58,027 nt of DNA from an uncultured Parabacteroides sp. (GTDB lineage Bacteria; Bacteroidota; Bacteroidia; Bacteroidales; Tannerellaceae): assembly GCA_949298575.1 (NCBI GenBank), contig CASFXH010000015.1, positions 1 through 58,027 on the forward strand, read 5' to 3'. Numbering within the stretch: the first letter of the stretch is position 1; every line of letters begins with the position of its first letter. The notes under the pieces are model-generated. The model was not told the origin of the DNA, made no database searches, and saw only the letters and a program-made list of their open reading frames with translations. This document shows positions 24,770-34,089 of the stretch, piece by piece. The translations under genes and the position numbers were made by a program.

Positions 24770-26026
24770 TTAAAGAGTCCAACCCGCGGTCCAGTTGTTG
24801 TCGGCGGAAACGGCGCCCTTGTAGTTGGCGGTCTCGAAGAAACCGTCGGCAGGCGTCTCGCCACCCTCTTGCGTACCGATGAAGAGGTCCGTCCACTCGA
24901 ACGCTTGGTTCGTCAAGTTGCCCGTGATGGCCTCGAACATCTCGTTCGTGAAGATGCCCAGATCGGAGTCGAGCGTAGCGGAGATGGCTACGTTAGACAA
25001 GACGGAAGTCCCGTCGGCGAGCGCTTGCTCCGTCTCCTCGGTCTCGACTGTCAAAGGCAGCGCCTTGCCAGAGATCAACGCGTTGTAGAGCGACACTTGC
25101 GTACCCGCGCGCAGCCGGACGCCTTGCCCGTCGCCACCGTTACCGATCAGGGTGACATTCGCCAAAGTCGGGTGAGCGACCGGCGTGGCGCCGTTGTTGT
25201 CACCGTTGTTGTCGCACTCCATCAAGCAGTCGCAATCGTAACCCAGCGTCTCGGCGGCCTCTTGGTAAGCGACGAGGAATTGGCCTTTGCCGTTCCAACC
25301 CTCTGTCCAGTCATAAGAGTCGTCGCTGCAGCTCGTGACGACGCAGTTGCGGATGTTCGCCGAGCCTCCGAAGAACTCGATGCCGTCATCCGAGCCCTTG
25401 TACGCTTGGATGTACTCCAGCGTCGTGCCGCTTCCCACGCCATAGAGCGACAAGCCGTTCGCCTCATGCTCCTCGTCGAAAGCGTAGCCCGTGTATTCCA
25501 AGCGGACATAGCGCATGATACCCGAGTTGTCGTCGTCCTTGTCGCCTCCGTAATCCGCGTCGCCGATCTCAGACTTGCCCGTGCCACCGCTGGCGTTGGT
25601 ATGCGCGTAACCGCAGATGTGCACGCCACCCCACGCGCCGGATTCCTTCAACTCGGAAGTCATCACGATCGGCTTCTCGGCCGTACCTTGCGCGTCGATC
25701 TTCGCGCCTTGCTCCACGAGGATGAAGTCGACCACGTCGTCATTCACCGCCTCGATCGTCACGCCGGCGGGGATCGTCAGCGTCGCCGGAGCGACCACGT
25801 GGATACCGCCCGTCAGCTTGTAGGTCTGGCCCGCTTCCAACGTCGTGTTCTCCGTGATATCCTTGTCCAGGATATAAGTCACGACCTCCGTCGTGTCACC
25901 ACCCGGCGTCGGGTCGGGAGTAGGAGTCGGCGTAGGAGCCGGATCATCGTCATCACTACAAGCGGTCATTACGCCCGCGCTTACGGCAAATGCCAAAGCC
26001 AAAAATTTCCAATTAGATGTTTTCAT
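24770..26026 (-). CDS. Surface lipoprotein with parallel beta-helix-like repeats
   Basis: About 418 residues. The start at 26026 (MKTSNWKFLALAF) gives a clean lipoprotein signal with lipobox VMTAC and an acidic SDDDD after the Cys, a type that Bacteroidetes export to the surface; 26032 is an alternative. A Pro/Thr linker (PAPTPTPTPDPTPGG) follows. The body has short repeats typical of right-handed beta-helices (LTIPAGVTIEA, ILVEQGAKIDAQGTAEKPIVMTS, WGGVHICGYA, TLEYIQAYKGSDDGIEFFGG, NIRNCVVTSCSDDSYDWTEG, each read separately). The end, FFETANYKGAVSADNNWTAGWTL, resembles a family common in Bacteroidetes next to a TonB receptor. Seven bases or so after the receptor stop lies further coding DNA, so the two are an operon. 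Ligand unknown. Confidence 0.85.
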   Translation of the reverse strand: MKTSNWKFLALAFAVSAGVMTACSDDDDPAPTPTPTPDPTPGGDTTEVVTYILDKDITENTTLEAGQTYKLTGGIHVVAPATLTIPAGVTIEAVNDDVVDFILVEQGAKIDAQGTAEKPIVMTSELKESGAWGGVHICGYAHTNASGGTGKSEIGDADYGGDKDDDNSGIMRYVRLEYTGYAFDEEHEANGLSLYGVGSGTTLEYIQAYKGSDDGIEFFGGSANIRNCVVTSCSDDSYDWTEGWNGKGQFLVAYQEAAETLGYDCDCLMECDNNGDNNGATPVAHPTLANVTLIGNGGDGQGVRLRAGTQVSLYNALISGKALPLTVETEETEQALADGTSVLSNVAISATLDSDLGIFTNEMFEAITGNLTNQAFEWTDLFIGTQEGGETPADGFFETANYKGAVSADNNWTAGWTL

Positions 26027-26072
26027 ACTCATATAACTATTAAAGTGTTTATTATTTGTTTTCAATAACTCC

Positions 26073-28802
26073 TCAGAAATTGTAGGTCGCCCCTACCTCA
26101 AAACCGGATCCACGCTTGAAGCGCTCGACTTCCATCTTCGTGTCCGCCATAGGCACGTCTTGCATGAAGACCACGTCGCGGTTCAACATGTCTTTCACTT
26201 GCAACTTCACGTTGAAGTGCTCGTTGATTTGGTAACCCGCCACGAAATCGAGCGTATGGACCGGCTGCTGCTTGATATCCCCCAAGCCTGAAATACCCAC
26301 CGCGTGGATCCGGGGCCCTTGCAGATTGTAAAGCAAGGCGAGACTCAAGGAACGATCGTCCGAGAAACGGGGCGCGTAAGTCACGTCGGCGTTGATCAAG
26401 TAAGGCGAAGCGCCCTGCAAGGCCCGTTGGCTGTTCGTGTAAGCGCCCCCCTCGGGCAATTTCACGTTCGTATACATGAAAGAGGCGTTCATGCTTACTT
26501 TCAAGTCTCGCACGATCTCTTTCCGAAGCTCGATCTCCACACCGGCGGCCAAGCCATCATCGGCGTTCCGGAAAGAGTGGACCGCCGCGCCACCCGCCAA
26601 GGTCTGCACCCGCTCGATCGGGTCTTGCAACATCTTGTAGTAACCCGTCAGGGCCAACATATCGTCGCTGTTTTCCCTAAACAATTCATACCGCAAGTCC
26701 ACGTTGTAGTTATAGCCATTCTGCAAATCCGCGTTACCACGAATCTGGGCGGATCCGTAAGACTCCTGATAGAGGAACGGCGCCATCTCGATAAACGATG
26801 GCCGAGTAACCGTCCGCGACAACGACAAGCGGAGGTCGCCTTTCGATCCGAAGCTGTACTTGGCGTTGATCGCCGGGAAAAGGTCGTCCTTATTCAACTC
26901 GTTGCGCTGCGCACGACCGCTATCGTCATAATAATCCACCCATTGACGGCTCGCCTCGAAACGCAGGCCCAAGTTGATCAGCAACGCCTCCGTCGGATAG
27001 TAATCCGCTTGGACGTAACCGGCATAAATCCGGTTCCCCGCGTCATAACTGTAACTCGGCAGCTTCACGCGATTGATCACGATCGTACCGTCCTGGATGT
27101 TGGAGAAGTTCAAATAGCTGTCCGTCTCGTAAGGCGAAGTGATCTCCGGATTCAATTTATTCAAATTATAGTAGAAGCGAGTGGACATATAGTCGCGACT
27201 TTTATCCTTGTAGGAGAATCCGGCCTTGAGCTTGTTGGCGTCACCAAACAAATACTCCCCAAAGATATTGCCGACCCATTCATTCTCGCTCAAATCACCA
27301 AAATAACGCATCGTTTCCTGGCGGTTCAGCTTAAATAGCTCCAAGCTGCCGTCTTCTTGGCGCTCGAACATGACTTGCCGACGGTCAGGCTCCTCGCTGC
27401 TCGTCTTGCTATATGAGCCATCCCATTCCAAACGCCATTGGTCGCCAAACAAATGCTCACCACCCAATTGATGGTTCATCAACGTATAGATATGAGCGAC
27501 ATCATTACTGCCCACCAGCTGATGATCCTCATAGTCATAACCCTGACGCGACATATAATCATCTACCGCGTTACGGGCATAGAAGAACGTATAGCCGACA
27601 TGGTCTCCACCACCCCAAGAGTAACCGACATTGCCCAAGCCAGCGATCTTCAACTCCGCCGCATAACTGTCGTAATTGAATTCCGTCAAGACGTCGCCAC
27701 CGGCCTCCAACGTGCGGACCGACGCGTTCTTCATCGTTTGCAAATCATTACTCAAGCTACCCGAAGCCAGGATACTCAACGTACCCGGTCCCAAGTCAAA
27801 ATTCTTCCCAAAGCCAATATTCCCACCAAACTCCGGCAGGGCCGTTTTCTTCGTAACCGAAAAATCCGTCTCAAAAATATTCCGCTGAACGACATAATCA
27901 TTAAAGTCCTTCAACTCCATATCGAGGGCGTTCTGATCGACCGATGAAGCTTTGAAAAGCGAGCCGGCCCGATCCATCTCATAAAAATCACCACCCAGCG
28001 TATTGAACTGGCCACCCAAGTCAAATGAAATATTAAAGAAATCCTCACCCGTCAATTCCTTTGTGCTGATATCAATCAACGCACCCGAATAATCCGCGAA
28101 CGCGTCCGCCTCATAAACCTTACTTACCGTAATATTCTTCACGGTAGAAGCGGGAAAAATATCTAAAGGTATCAACTTATTATCGGGGTTTGGAGAAGCG
28201 ATTGGCAATCCATTCAAGGTCGTCGCGCTATAACGATCACCCAAACCACGCACGATCAACTGACCCGCTGAAGCGATCGAGATGCCCGAAAGTTTCTTCA
28301 CGCCTTCCTCCACATTCGAAATGCCCTTGATGCTCATTTCTTTCGCGCCGATGTTCTCGATCGCGATGGTCGATTTCTGACGCTCGAGCAACAGCATCCG
28401 CTCACTTTCCAAATTCTTACGAGCCACAATTGTCACCTCGTCCAATTGCTCGTCATCCGTCGAAAGTTCCAAGTCAACCACCGCGTCTTGATCATTTTTG
28501 ATTTCCACCGTATACACCAATGTTTCATAAGACACATAGCGAACTTCCAATTGATACGTTCCATCCGGCAAATTCGGAAATTCAAAATCGCCATCCAAGC
28601 CTGTAATCGTCCCATTTGTCGTCCCGACAATCTGGACCGTCGCGCCAATCAGCGCCTCTTTCGAGAGCTTGTCCTTCACAAAGCCCTTGATCGAAGCGGC
28701 TTGCAAAGCGGTTGTCCCAGCCAGCATACATGCGGCTAGCCAACCCCAATTCCGTTTTCGTTTACCCGTTTGTTTTTCCTTCAGATAAGTCATCTTTTCC
28801 AC
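26073..28802 (-). CDS. TonB-dependent outer-membrane receptor
   Basis: About 909 residues; Met4 (28793) is an equally good start. A long basic signal region (KRKRNWGWLAACMLAG... to LQA-A) precedes a carboxypeptidase-regulatory-like domain (about 37-115, IKGFVKDKLSKEALIGATVQ). The plug domain follows (about 140-260, LIVRGLGDRYSATTLNGLPI, KVYEADAFADYSGALIDI). The rest is a 22-strand barrel ending in aromatic YNF. The partner gene 8 bp downstream encodes a surface beta-helix lipoprotein, a pairing like SusC/SusD in arrangement but not in family. Substrate unknown; no FecR or sigma factor is adjacent. The upstream -7 candidate on the minus strand (28817-28824, TTATTTTG) deviates at one position. 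Confidence 0.92.
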   Translation of the reverse strand: MEKMTYLKEKQTGKRKRNWGWLAACMLAGTTALQAASIKGFVKDKLSKEALIGATVQIVGTTNGTITGLDGDFEFPNLPDGTYQLEVRYVSYETLVYTVEIKNDQDAVVDLELSTDDEQLDEVTIVARKNLESERMLLLERQKSTIAIENIGAKEMSIKGISNVEEGVKKLSGISIASAGQLIVRGLGDRYSATTLNGLPIASPNPDNKLIPLDIFPASTVKNITVSKVYEADAFADYSGALIDISTKELTGEDFFNISFDLGGQFNTLGGDFYEMDRAGSLFKASSVDQNALDMELKDFNDYVVQRNIFETDFSVTKKTALPEFGGNIGFGKNFDLGPGTLSILASGSLSNDLQTMKNASVRTLEAGGDVLTEFNYDSYAAELKIAGLGNVGYSWGGGDHVGYTFFYARNAVDDYMSRQGYDYEDHQLVGSNDVAHIYTLMNHQLGGEHLFGDQWRLEWDGSYSKTSSEEPDRRQVMFERQEDGSLELFKLNRQETMRYFGDLSENEWVGNIFGEYLFGDANKLKAGFSYKDKSRDYMSTRFYYNLNKLNPEITSPYETDSYLNFSNIQDGTIVINRVKLPSYSYDAGNRIYAGYVQADYYPTEALLINLGLRFEASRQWVDYYDDSGRAQRNELNKDDLFPAINAKYSFGSKGDLRLSLSRTVTRPSFIEMAPFLYQESYGSAQIRGNADLQNGYNYNVDLRYELFRENSDDMLALTGYYKMLQDPIERVQTLAGGAAVHSFRNADDGLAAGVEIELRKEIVRDLKVSMNASFMYTNVKLPEGGAYTNSQRALQGASPYLINADVTYAPRFSDDRSLSLALLYNLQGPRIHAVGISGLGDIKQQPVHTLDFVAGYQINEHFNVKLQVKDMLNRDVVFMQDVPMADTKMEVERFKRGSGFEVGATYNF

Positions 28803-28937
28803 TTTAAATTCAGGCGCAAAATAACGGAGATGTCATTTCTTATCTATTTACTAGGAAATACAATGCCATTAAGAGAAATAACAATCTCATGACAGATGTG
28901 ACATTTCCGCTAAGAGACGAAACGGGATCGAAACACA

Positions 28938-28969
28938 TTTGCCCGGGAAAAGGGAATTCCTTATTTTCG
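28938..28969 (+). promoter_or_regulatory. Promoter of cca
   Basis: TTTG (28938-28941), 20-base spacer, TATTTTCG (28962-28969). This fits the Bacteroidetes consensus with C for T in the last triplet. The predicted start lies about 25 bases before the ATG at 29001. Confidence 0.65.
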
Positions 28970-29000
28970 CGGCTCGAAAAATAATGATCTATATATAATA

Positions 29001-30473
29001 ATGTATATAAGCGAAGAAGAGTTATTGGAGCATATTTCATCAAAACCCTTCCACCTGATCTCGGAAGCGGCAGATGAACTAGGGGTAGAAGCCTATGTGA
29101 TCGGAGGGTATGTGCGAGACATATTCCTAAATCGCCCATCGAAAGACATTGATATCGTAGCGATAGGTAGCGGCATCGAATTGGCTAGGTTAGTCGCCCG
29201 TAAGCTGGGACGCCACGCCAACCTTTCCATCTTCAAAAACTTCGGCACTGCGCAAGTAAAATGCGCCGACCTGGAATTAGAGTTTGTCGGCGCACGAAAA
29301 GAATCATACAGCCACGACTCGCGCAAACCCATTGTCGAGAACGGGACATTGGAAGACGACCAGAACCGACGAGACTTTACGATCAACGCCCTAGCTATTT
29401 GCTTAAACAAAAAACGCTATGGCGAGCTGGTAGATCCTTTCGATGGCCTCGCCGATTTGGAAGATCTCACGATCCGAACCCCACTCGATCCCGATATCAC
29501 TTTCAGCGACGATCCTTTACGCATGATGCGAGCGATCCGTTTCGCCACGCAATTAGGTTTCTTTATCGCGTCCGAAACCTTTGACGCCATCTATCGGAAT
29601 CGAGAACGCATCAAGATTATCTCACGGGAACGTATCGCCGACGAACTCAACAAAATTATCTTATCACCCAAACCTTCATTCGGATTCAATTTGCTCGACA
29701 AAGCGGGACTACTTCCGCTCATTTTTCCCGAACTAAGCGCCCTCAAAGGCGTAGAAACCAAAGAAGGTATCGGCCATAAAGACAACTTCGCGCACACATT
29801 GATGGTGCTCGATCGCCTTAGCCGGGTTTCCGACTCGCTTTGGCTACGCTGGAGCGCTTTGCTTCACGACATCGCGAAACCTGTCACTAAGCGGTTCGAT
29901 CCCAAATTAGGCTGGACGTTTCATAATCACAATTTCATTGGCGAGAAAATGATCCCCAATATCTTCCGGAAAATGAAATTGCCCATGAACGAGAAGATGA
30001 AATACGTCCAAAAAATGGTACGCTTACACATGCGCCCTATCGCGCTTTCGGATGATGAGGTAACCGACTCCGCGATCCGCCGCCTACTCTTTGAAGCTGG
30101 CGACGATATCGACGATCTCATGACTCTTTGCGAAGCGGATATCACGAGCAAAAATCCGGAAAAAGTGCGTCGGTTCCTTCATAACTTCCAACTCGTTCGT
30201 GAAAAATTAGCTTATATTGAGGAAAAAGACCGCATTCGCAACTTCCAGCCTCCTGTCGATGGCGAAGAAATCATGCGTGTCTTCAATATTCCTCCATCTC
30301 CTCCTATTGGTATCCTGAAAGAAGCCATTAAAAACGCGATTCTCGATGGAATTATCGAGAATGAACATGACGTAGCCTACTCTTTCATGATCGAAAAAGC
30401 ACGTGAGATCGGACTCACGCCAAAAGATGAAACGCGATCACTCGATACAATCCCTGAAAATAAAATCAAGTAA
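29001..30473 (+). CDS. cca: CCA-adding tRNA nucleotidyltransferase with HD domain
   Basis: Adds or repairs the 3' CCA end of tRNA. The 490-residue length includes a C-terminal HD extension usual in Bacteroidetes. Class-II nucleotidyltransferase motifs: VIGGYVRD (33-40), the catalytic Asp pair in KDIDIV (Asp49, Asp51), RRDFTINAL, then the B/A-type region DPLRMMRAIRFATQLGF and SRERIADELNKI. The HD domain follows with a metal motif LLHDIAKP near residue 295. The gene uses more AT-rich codons than genes on either side. Six bases separate its stop from the next gene. Confidence 0.96.
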   Translation: MYISEEELLEHISSKPFHLISEAADELGVEAYVIGGYVRDIFLNRPSKDIDIVAIGSGIELARLVARKLGRHANLSIFKNFGTAQVKCADLELEFVGARKESYSHDSRKPIVENGTLEDDQNRRDFTINALAICLNKKRYGELVDPFDGLADLEDLTIRTPLDPDITFSDDPLRMMRAIRFATQLGFFIASETFDAIYRNRERIKIISRERIADELNKIILSPKPSFGFNLLDKAGLLPLIFPELSALKGVETKEGIGHKDNFAHTLMVLDRLSRVSDSLWLRWSALLHDIAKPVTKRFDPKLGWTFHNHNFIGEKMIPNIFRKMKLPMNEKMKYVQKMVRLHMRPIALSDDEVTDSAIRRLLFEAGDDIDDLMTLCEADITSKNPEKVRRFLHNFQLVREKLAYIEEKDRIRNFQPPVDGEEIMRVFNIPPSPPIGILKEAIKNAILDGIIENEHDVAYSFMIEKAREIGLTPKDETRSLDTIPENKIK

Positions 30474-30479
30474 CCGTAC

Positions 30480-31925
30480 ATGGCAATGAAAACACTTTTA
30501 TTATTTACGACAGCCCTGCTTTTCCTCTGCGGAGAAATCGAAGCGCAAGAAGAAGTAAATGTAACCGTTTATACAACTACGGAATCGAGAAGCCTGGATT
30601 TATCAAAAAGCGAACTCACGTTAGATTCCCACAATAAGGCAGAAATCATTATCCGGATCAACCGATCTGTCCGTTATCAGGCTATGGATGGATTTGGAGC
30701 GGCAATCACCGGTTCGTCGGCTTATAACCTCTCGCTCATGCCTGCTGAAAAACGACAAGTTTTCCTCGAGGAAACCTTCTCACCCAGCCATTATGGTTTT
30801 AGTTATGTACGAGTACCTATAGGATGTTCGGATTTCTCCTTAAGTGATTATACTTGCTGCGATACGCCGGGCATCGAAAACTTTGCCCTGACAAAAGAAG
30901 AGACGGAGTACATAATCCCCATTTTGAGACAAATCCTCAAAATCAATCCGCGATTGAAAATCATGGGAACGCCATGGACTTGCCCCAAATGGATGAAAGT
31001 GGAAAGTTTGGAGAGTATGAAACCATACGACTCGTGGACTGGTGGCCAATTGAATCCAGCCTATTACGAGGATTATGCCCTCTATTTCCTGAAATGGATC
31101 CAAGCGTTCGAGGCGGAAGGTATCCCGATCTATAGCGTCACACCACAAAACGAACCTTTGAACCGAGGCAACTCGGCTTCTCTTTTCATGGGATGGGCCG
31201 AGCAACGGGATTTCGTGAAAAACGCGCTCGGTCCTCTACTCGCGAAAGAATGCCCATCGATCAAGATCTATGCGTTCGACCATAATTACAACTACGACAA
31301 CATCTCCGACCAGAGCCGCTATCCCCTGCGGATTTTCGAGGATCCTGAAGCGGCTCGTTTCTTCGCGGGAAGCGCTTACCACAATTATGGAGGTGATCGC
31401 GAAGAATTGCTAGCTATCCACGATGCCCGTCCTGATAAGGGGCTCGTTTTTTCGGAAGCCTCCATCGGAGAATGGAATAACGGACGTGACTTGTCCGCGA
31501 CACTTCTTCGAGACATGGAAGAGTTGGGTATCGGGACGATAAACAATTGGTGTCAAGCGGTTATCCTATGGAACCTAATGCTTGATAGCGACCAAGGGCC
31601 GCATGGTGGCCCTGGAGCTTGCGCGACATGTTATGGCGCCGTGGATATTGATACGGAAACATATTCCATCATCACCCGTAACTCACATTATTACGTGATC
31701 GCTCACCTCGCGAGCGTCGTAAAGCCTGGCGCCAATCGAATTGAGGCAAAAAGCGATACGAAAGAAGTATTAAATTACAGCGCCTTTGAGAATAAGGATG
31801 GTAGCCTAGCTTTAGTTATCCGCAACACTGGCGAGGCACGACACGTCTTGTTCGATGATGGTGAACAAAGATTCACCTATACGATTCCCGCTCGTGCGAT
31901 TGTATCGCTTCGTTGGGGCCACTAA
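30480..31925 (+). CDS. Secreted GH30-family glycoside hydrolase
   Basis: A 481-residue exported glycosidase (signal to IEA-QE near residue 23; Met1 or Met3 as start). The TIM-barrel catalytic acid/base is Glu225 (TPQNEPLN) and the nucleophile is Glu326 (VFSEASIGEW). A C-terminal beta-sandwich (SHYYVIAHLASVVKPGANRI onward) is typical of GH30 (former glucosylceramidase group). GH30 enzymes cleave beta-glucosides, beta-1,6-glucans or beta-xylans; the sequence does not decide. It is 6 bp after cca and thus co-transcribed, though functionally unrelated. Like cca it is AT-richer than the neighbouring ilv genes. Confidence 0.92.
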   Translation: MAMKTLLLFTTALLFLCGEIEAQEEVNVTVYTTTESRSLDLSKSELTLDSHNKAEIIIRINRSVRYQAMDGFGAAITGSSAYNLSLMPAEKRQVFLEETFSPSHYGFSYVRVPIGCSDFSLSDYTCCDTPGIENFALTKEETEYIIPILRQILKINPRLKIMGTPWTCPKWMKVESLESMKPYDSWTGGQLNPAYYEDYALYFLKWIQAFEAEGIPIYSVTPQNEPLNRGNSASLFMGWAEQRDFVKNALGPLLAKECPSIKIYAFDHNYNYDNISDQSRYPLRIFEDPEAARFFAGSAYHNYGGDREELLAIHDARPDKGLVFSEASIGEWNNGRDLSATLLRDMEELGIGTINNWCQAVILWNLMLDSDQGPHGGPGACATCYGAVDIDTETYSIITRNSHYYVIAHLASVVKPGANRIEAKSDTKEVLNYSAFENKDGSLALVIRNTGEARHVLFDDGEQRFTYTIPARAIVSLRWGH

Positions 31926-31949
31926 TGTTAAACTGCAAGACAACAAAAA

Positions 31950-31976
31950 GCTTTCCTTGCTATTTGAAAGGAAAGC
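31950..31976. terminator. Weak hairpin after the GH30 gene
   Basis: GCTTTCCTT (31950-31958) pairs perfectly with AAGGAAAGC (31968-31976). No T-run follows on the plus strand, so termination would be weak or factor-assisted. Confidence 0.5.
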
Positions 31977-31997
31977 GCAATAAAACCTTTTAGATTC

Positions 31998-32028
31998 TTT
32001 GCAAGTATAGATTATTGTTCTACCTTTG
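31998..32028 (+). promoter_or_regulatory. Consensus promoter of the ilv operon
   Basis: TTTG (31998-32001), exactly 19 bases, TACCTTTG (32021-32028), a full match to the Bacteroides vegetative consensus TTTG-N19-TAnnTTTG. The transcript should begin near 32035, 17 bases before the leader-peptide ATG and about 195 bases before ilvD. Confidence 0.85.
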
Positions 32029-32051
32029 CGGCCAAATTGGAAATAAATCGT

Positions 32052-32138
32052 ATGCCGAACAACGTATCGCATATTATTTCAGTGGTGGTCCTTCTAGTCA
32101 TTAGCGGGAAAGGAGAAAGGTATGCGGAACGTGATTGA
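32052..32138 (+). CDS. Branched-chain amino-acid leader peptide (attenuation)
   Basis: A 28-codon frame, MPNNVSHIISVVVLLVISG followed by KGERYAERD and TGA. Nine of the ten residues from Ile8 to Ile17 are Ile, Val or Leu (two Ile, one Ser, three Val, two Leu, Val, Ile). It starts 17 bases after the predicted transcript start and ends 18 bases before the terminator stem. The composition mirrors the operon's products (Ile, Val and the Leu precursor), as in the E. coli ilv leaders. It is too short for usual gene callers. The interpretation rests on the combination of codon content, position and the alternative RNA pairings; translation itself is not shown. Confidence 0.82.
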   Translation: MPNNVSHIISVVVLLVISGKGERYAERD

Positions 32139-32189
32139 ACACAAGAAATATTTCGTAAGCCTTTCTCCTAACAGGGGGAAGGCTTTTTT
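32111..32189 (+). promoter_or_regulatory. Transcription attenuator: antiterminator and terminator for ilvD
   Basis: Terminator: 32157-32168 pairs with 32174-32185 (12 bp with two G-U pairs, 5-base loop TAACA), followed by T's to 32189. Antiterminator: AGGAGAAAGG (32111-32120, inside the leader-peptide frame) is the exact reverse complement of CCTTTCTCCT (32160-32169), which is the left arm of the terminator. The two structures exclude each other. A ribosome stalled on the Ile/Val/Leu codons (32073-32102) leaves the first segment free to pair and so prevents termination; fluent translation covers it and lets the terminator form. No protective 1:2 hairpin was clearly seen. Confidence 0.82.
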
Positions 32190-32230
32190 ATTTAATAGGT
32201 AAAGTCAAAAAACATAATCAAATAGGACAA

Positions 32231-34063
32231 ATGAAACATCCGTTAAGAAGTTCGCAATGCACGGAAGGTCGACGAATGGCCGGAGCACGTGCGTTATGGC
32301 ATGCCAACGGCATGAAAAAAGAGCAATTTGGCAAACCGATCATCGCGATCGTCAATTCATTCACCCAATTTGTCCCCGGACATACACATTTGCATGAGGT
32401 CGGACAATTGGTGAAAGCGGAAATCGAAAAATTAGGTTGCTATGCCGCTGAATTCAATACGATCGCGATCGACGACGGCATCGCTATGGGCCATGACGGA
32501 ATGCTCTATTCGTTACCCTCGCGCGACATCATCGCGGATAGCGTCGAATACATGGTCAATGCCCACAAGGCCGACGCGATGGTTTGCATCAGCAACTGCG
32601 ACAAGATCACGCCGGGCATGTTGATGGCCGCCATGCGTTTGAACATTCCCGCCGTTTTCGTCTCGGGTGGACCGATGGAAGCGCATAAGTGGCGGGGAGA
32701 AAATACGGACTTGATCACGGCGATGGTTAAAGCGGCCGACGATTCGGTGAGCCAAGCGGAAATCGAGGAAATCGAGGCATGCGCTTGTCCTGGTTGTGGC
32801 AGTTGTTCCGGAATGTTCACCGCGAATTCCATGAATTGCTTGACGGAAGCGATTGGACTTTCCTTGCCTGGCAATGGGACAATCTTGGCGACCCATGTCA
32901 ACCGGCGGCAACTGTTTAAGGACGCCGCAAGGTTAATCGTCAAGAACGCTTATAAATATTATGAAGAGGGCGACGAGCGTGTTTTACCCCGCAGCATCGC
33001 CACCCGCCAAGCATTCCTGAACGCGATGACACTTGACATCGCGATGGGCGGCTCCACCAACACGGTCCTCCATTTGCTGGCCGTGGCCAACGAGGCGAAT
33101 GTCGACTTCAAGATGGCCGACATCGACGCCTTGAGCCGCCGGGTACCTTGCCTCTGCAAATTGGCGCCCAACACGCAAAAATATTCCATCCAAGAATGCA
33201 ACCGGGCCGGTGGCATCTTGAATATCTTGGGCGAATTGGCAAAAGCTTCCCTTTTGGATCTGAGCACGATCCGCGTCAATGGCGCTACGTTGGGCGAGGA
33301 TATCGCGAAATACAGCCTGATGGGCGAAACGATCGATCCGGACGCGAAACGGATTTACGGCAGCGCTCCGGGCGGCTATTTCAATATCCAAATGGGATCG
33401 CAAGATCACGTCTATGAGACATTCGATACGGACCGGGCTGAAGGTTGTATCCGCGACGTGGCGCACGCTTACTCGAAAGACGGCGGTTTGGCGGTTTTGT
33501 TCGGTAACATCGCGAAAGACGGTTGCGTCGTCAAGACCGCGGGCGTAGACGAGAGCATCTGGAAATTCGCGGGACCCGCGAAAGTCTTCGACTCCCAAGA
33601 GGCGGCTTGCGAAGGCATCCTGGGCGGGAAAGTCGTCGCGGGAGATGTCGTGGTGATCACCTACGAAGGGCCGAAAGGCGGACCGGGCATGCAAGAGATG
33701 CTTTATCCCACCTCCTATATCAAGAGCCGGCACCTCGGAAAAGCCTGCGCGTTGATTACCGACGGTCGCTTCAGCGGGGGCACGTCCGGTTTGTCGATCG
33801 GACACATTTCCCCGGAAGCGGCTTCCGGCGGCGCGATCGGGCTGGTGAAGGATGGCGACATCATCGAGATCAACATCCCGGACCGCGCCATCAACGTACG
33901 CCTGAGCGACGAGGAGCTGGCAAGCCGCCGGCAAGCGGAAGAAGCCAAAGGGAAAGCGGCCTTCACGCCCCCCCATCGCCAACGGACCGTCTCCAAGGCC
34001 CTGCAAGCCTACGCACGGATGGTCAGCTCGGCGGACAAGGGCGGAGTTAGAATATTGGATTAA
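32231..34063 (+). CDS. ilvD: Dihydroxy-acid dehydratase IlvD
   Basis: Dehydrates 2,3-dihydroxy-isovalerate and -methylvalerate to the 2-keto acids of valine and isoleucine synthesis. At 610 residues it has the normal length. Iron-sulfur cluster cysteines lie at Cys123 ([10 protein letters not shown]) and Cys193 ([11 protein letters not shown]), with further family motifs [23 protein letters not shown] and [21 protein letters not shown]. First gene of the operon behind the leader-peptide attenuator; 26 bp separate it from ilvB. GC content rises along the gene toward the very GC-rich genes that follow. Confidence 0.98.
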   Translation: MKHPLRSSQCTEGRRMAGARALWHANGMKKEQFGKPIIAIVNSFTQFVPGHTHLHEVGQLVKAEIEKLGCYAAEFNTIAIDDGIAMGHDGMLYSLPSRDIIADSVEYMVNAHKADAMVCISNCDKITPGMLMAAMRLNIPAVFVSGGPMEAHKWRGENTDLITAMVKAADDSVSQAEIEEIEACACPGCGSCSGMFTANSMNCLTEAIGLSLPGNGTILATHVNRRQLFKDAARLIVKNAYKYYEEGDERVLPRSIATRQAFLNAMTLDIAMGGSTNTVLHLLAVANEANVDFKMADIDALSRRVPCLCKLAPNTQKYSIQECNRAGGILNILGELAKASLLDLSTIRVNGATLGEDIAKYSLMGETIDPDAKRIYGSAPGGYFNIQMGSQDHVYETFDTDRAEGCIRDVAHAYSKDGGLAVLFGNIAKDGCVVKTAGVDESIWKFAGPAKVFDSQEAACEGILGGKVVAGDVVVITYEGPKGGPGMQEMLYPTSYIKSRHLGKACALITDGRFSGGTSGLSIGHISPEAASGGAIGLVKDGDIIEINIPDRAINVRLSDEELASRRQAEEAKGKAAFTPPHRQRTVSKALQAYARMVSSADKGGVRILD

Positions 34064-34089
34064 AAAATGAAACACAAACAAATAAAACT

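Noticed and set aside
24415-24864. Minus-strand frame encoding an eight-residue repeat (LGSLIYHR type)
   Set aside because: It arises because the 24-bp array is a multiple of three. It overlaps the terminator and the end of a real gene and lacks a promoter.
32100-32200. Riboswitch or T-box in front of ilvD
   Set aside because: No T-box specifier/antiterminator consensus or known aptamer fold was seen; the leader peptide with paired segments explains the region better.
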